From Bacteroidota bacterium (GTDB lineage: Bacteria; Bacteroidota; Bacteroidia; Chitinophagales; Chitinophagaceae), in the NCBI GenBank assembly GCA_023391315.1, contig JAEWBD010000082.1:1-8011 (forward strand): DNA of 8,011 nt, read 5' to 3'. The position numbers were made by a program, and so were the translations under genes. The notes under the pieces are model-generated. The model had not been told where the DNA came from and did no database searches. It saw only the letters and a program-made list of their open reading frames with translations. This document shows, in pieces, positions 6,803-8,011 of the stretch; within the stretch, counting starts at the first letter, position 1; every line of letters starts with the position of its first letter.

Positions 6803-6939
6803 ATACAAGTTTTCAGCACTAAGATTATATTTTGAACGTAAAGTTTAAACGTTGCGGTATTGGCAAAAGCTATACCATTAAATTTACCGCCATAAAAAAC
6901 GAAAATTCAATACAGATATTTTAATTCATTTATGCTTAT
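6803..6939. other. Divergent intergenic region between the esterase gene and truB
   Basis: A 137-bp AT-rich gap that must hold both promoters. I find no exact TAnnTTTG box on either strand. A short inverted repeat AACGT (6835-6839) / ACGTT (6849-6853) flanks the 8-bp palindrome GTTTAAAC (6843-6850); it may be a regulatory site, but the arms are short. No small gene is visible. Confidence 0.45.
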
Positions 6940-7665
6940 ATGAAACAAAAACCGGTGCACGCAGCCATGCAGGGATTTCTGGATGGACAGGTTATTTTGA
7001 TTGACAAGCCTTTACGCTGGACGTCGTTTGACGCTGTTAAGAAAATAAGAATTCTTACCGGCGTTTCAAAAGTGGGTCATGCCGGCACTTTAGACCCGCT
7101 TGCCACCGGCCTGCTCATAATTTGTACAGGAAAGTTTACCAAAAAGATCAATGAGTATATGGGTATGGAAAAAGAATATACCGGCTCATTTACCCTTGGT
7201 GCGGTAACACCTACGTTTGATCTTGAAAGCGAACCTACAGATTTTAAAGCGATAGACCACCTTACTGAAACAGATTTACAGCGGGCTGCACAATCTTTAA
7301 CAGGAGAAATATGGCAAACCCCGCCTATTCATTCGGCTATAAAAAAAGAAGGTAAGCCTGTTTACCTGCTGGCCCGCAAAGGGCATGAAGTAAAGCTTGA
7401 GCCGAGAAAAATAACCATCAGCACTTTTGATATTACTAAAATTGAATTACCGGTTATTGAGTTCAGGGTGGTGTGTACCACCGGAACTTATATACGAAGC
7501 CTTGCCAGCGATTTTGGCAAAGCGCTGGGCGCCGGCGCTTATTTAAGCAGCCTGAGAAGAACACGCATTGGCAGTTTTTCAGTTAACGATGCCATGTCGC
7601 CTTTACAGTTTGAAGAAAAAATAAAAAATATGAAGCAGGCATCAGAAGGGCAGCCCAATGCCTAA
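6940..7665 (+). CDS. truB: tRNA pseudouridine-55 synthase TruB
   Basis: Converts U55 of the tRNA T-loop to pseudouridine in nearly all tRNAs; cytoplasmic. The 241-residue protein shows the family motifs in order: GxxxIDKPLRWTSFDAV (about 16-33), GHAGTLDPLATGLL (46-59) with catalytic Asp52, the KEYTGSFTLG segment (78-87), TPPIHSAIKKEGKPVYLLAR (about 125-144), and the C-terminal GTYIRSLASDFG and LRRTRIGSF. It is shorter than the Escherichia coli enzyme of about 314 residues and lacks a C-terminal PUA extension, as is common in Bacteroidota. The ATG at 6940 has no Shine-Dalgarno. An in-frame ATG at 6967 (codon 10) would remove a poorly conserved basic leader and is an equally possible start. Its last 24 bp overlap the 3' end of the convergent beta-barrel gene. 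Confidence 0.95.
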   Translation: MKQKPVHAAMQGFLDGQVILIDKPLRWTSFDAVKKIRILTGVSKVGHAGTLDPLATGLLIICTGKFTKKINEYMGMEKEYTGSFTLGAVTPTFDLESEPTDFKAIDHLTETDLQRAAQSLTGEIWQTPPIHSAIKKEGKPVYLLARKGHEVKLEPRKITISTFDITKIELPVIEFRVVCTTGTYIRSLASDFGKALGAGAYLSSLRRTRIGSFSVNDAMSPLQFEEKIKNMKQASEGQPNA

Positions 7666-8011
7666 CTGTACCGCATAATTATTTCGTTTAGGGCCTACGA
7701 GGTTTCCATTTACGTCATACCTGTCGAATTCATGATTGCGCCAGGTAAAATTTGAAATATCGAGCCAGCCGTTGTTTTCAAGACGCGCAGGGTCTTTCAG
7801 CTTTATGCCCATATCAACCCTTATTAAAAAATAATTAAAGTCGAAGCGCAGGCCGGTGCCAACGCCTATGGCAATATCTCTTCCGAGGCGGCTTATATTA
7901 AATTCACTTTGAGGATTATTAGGGTCTTTCCGCACGTTCCATATATTACCCGCATCCACAAAAAAAGCGCCATTAAGATTAAGGCTTGAATAATGCGCAA
8001 TAGGATAGCGG
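7642..8011 (-). CDS. C-terminal part of a BamA/TamA-like (Omp85) outer-membrane beta-barrel protein (truncated by window edge)
   Basis: The open frame continues without a stop to the right edge, so the gene enters from outside and only the last 123 codons are present. A GTG near 7959 is an internal valine: upstream of it the same frame reads RYPIAHYSSLNLNGAFFVDAGN. The segment GAFFVDAGNIWN is the conserved late-barrel motif of Omp85 proteins. It is followed by amphipathic strands (IAIGVGTGLRFDF, FLIRVDMGIKL) and a closing strand YAVQLGIGLPF with a C-terminal Phe, the expected beta-signal for insertion by the BAM complex. The full protein is probably a BamA/TamA-like assembly factor or a Bacteroidota TamL-type lipoprotein; the missing N-terminus with any POTRA domains would decide. 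The last 24 bp overlap truB tail to tail. Confidence 0.85.
   Translation of the reverse strand, partial: RYPIAHYSSLNLNGAFFVDAGNIWNVRKDPNNPQSEFNISRLGRDIAIGVGTGLRFDFNYFLIRVDMGIKLKDPARLENNGWLDISNFTWRNHEFDRYDVNGNLVGPKRNNYAVQLGIGLPF

Noticed and set aside
6803..6808. TTG codon at 6808 as start of the esterase lipoprotein
   Set aside because: The ATG two codons later gives a standard start and a normal lipoprotein signal; nothing favours the rarer TTG.
6835..6853. Inverted repeat AACGT-N9-ACGTT in the esterase/truB divergent gap, considered as a shared operator
   Set aside because: Five-base arms in AT-rich DNA are readily expected by chance; it is mentioned only as part of the intergenic description.
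7642..7959. A complete 105-residue gene starting at GTG near 7959
   Set aside because: The same frame stays open to the window edge and the upstream residues continue the Omp85 motif, so the GTG is an internal valine and the gene is partial.

Overview
The window looks like chromosomal DNA of a member of the Bacteroidota, most likely Chitinophagaceae or a close relative. Moderate GC content, weak or absent Shine-Dalgarno sequences, TAnnTTTG-type -7 boxes, a TMEM220-like membrane protein, a short TruB without a C-terminal PUA domain, and a very large ThuA/PQQ-dehydrogenase/PKD/cytochrome c lipoprotein all fit that group. The assignment is inferred from gene content; there is no rRNA or other direct marker here. 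I see no tRNA, rRNA, CRISPR array, insertion sequence or prophage gene.

Layout from left to right. (1) At 1-500 (minus) is the N-terminal part of a MarC-family membrane protein that runs off the left edge. (2) A 145-bp divergent gap leads to a small receiver-like protein of unknown function (646-1002, plus), then a weak hairpin, then a four-helix TMEM220-family membrane protein (1058-1435, plus). (3) Only 5 bp further on, convergent, lies the dominant gene of the window (1441-4857, minus). It encodes a 1138-residue secreted lipoprotein that joins ThuA, a soluble-glucose-dehydrogenase-like PQQ propeller, a PKD domain, a class I cytochrome c and a CBM6-like C-terminus. (4) A 331-bp non-coding stretch (4858-5188) holds a 25-bp operator-like palindrome upstream of the large gene and the intrinsic terminator of the next one. 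(5) efp (5189-5755, minus) encodes elongation factor P with an arginine, not a lysine, at its functional tip. (6) A lipoprotein alpha/beta-hydrolase follows (5813-6802, minus). (7) Divergent from it is truB (6940-7665, plus), whose 3' end overlaps by 24 bp the 3' end of a BamA/TamA-like outer-membrane beta-barrel gene (minus) that runs off the right edge.

Most genes here are not obviously one pathway; efp, truB and the beta-barrel gene are housekeeping. The two secreted lipoproteins (the ThuA/PQQ fusion and the esterase) could both act on carbohydrate derivatives at the cell envelope, but they are separated by efp and by a terminator, so co-regulation is not shown. The two points most worth following up are the EF-P with an Arg32 tip, which matches the rhamnosylated EarP-type loop position for position, and the fused oxidoreductase, which carries its own electron acceptor, a sugar-binding module and an adjacent cysteine pair next to its presumed catalytic histidine.
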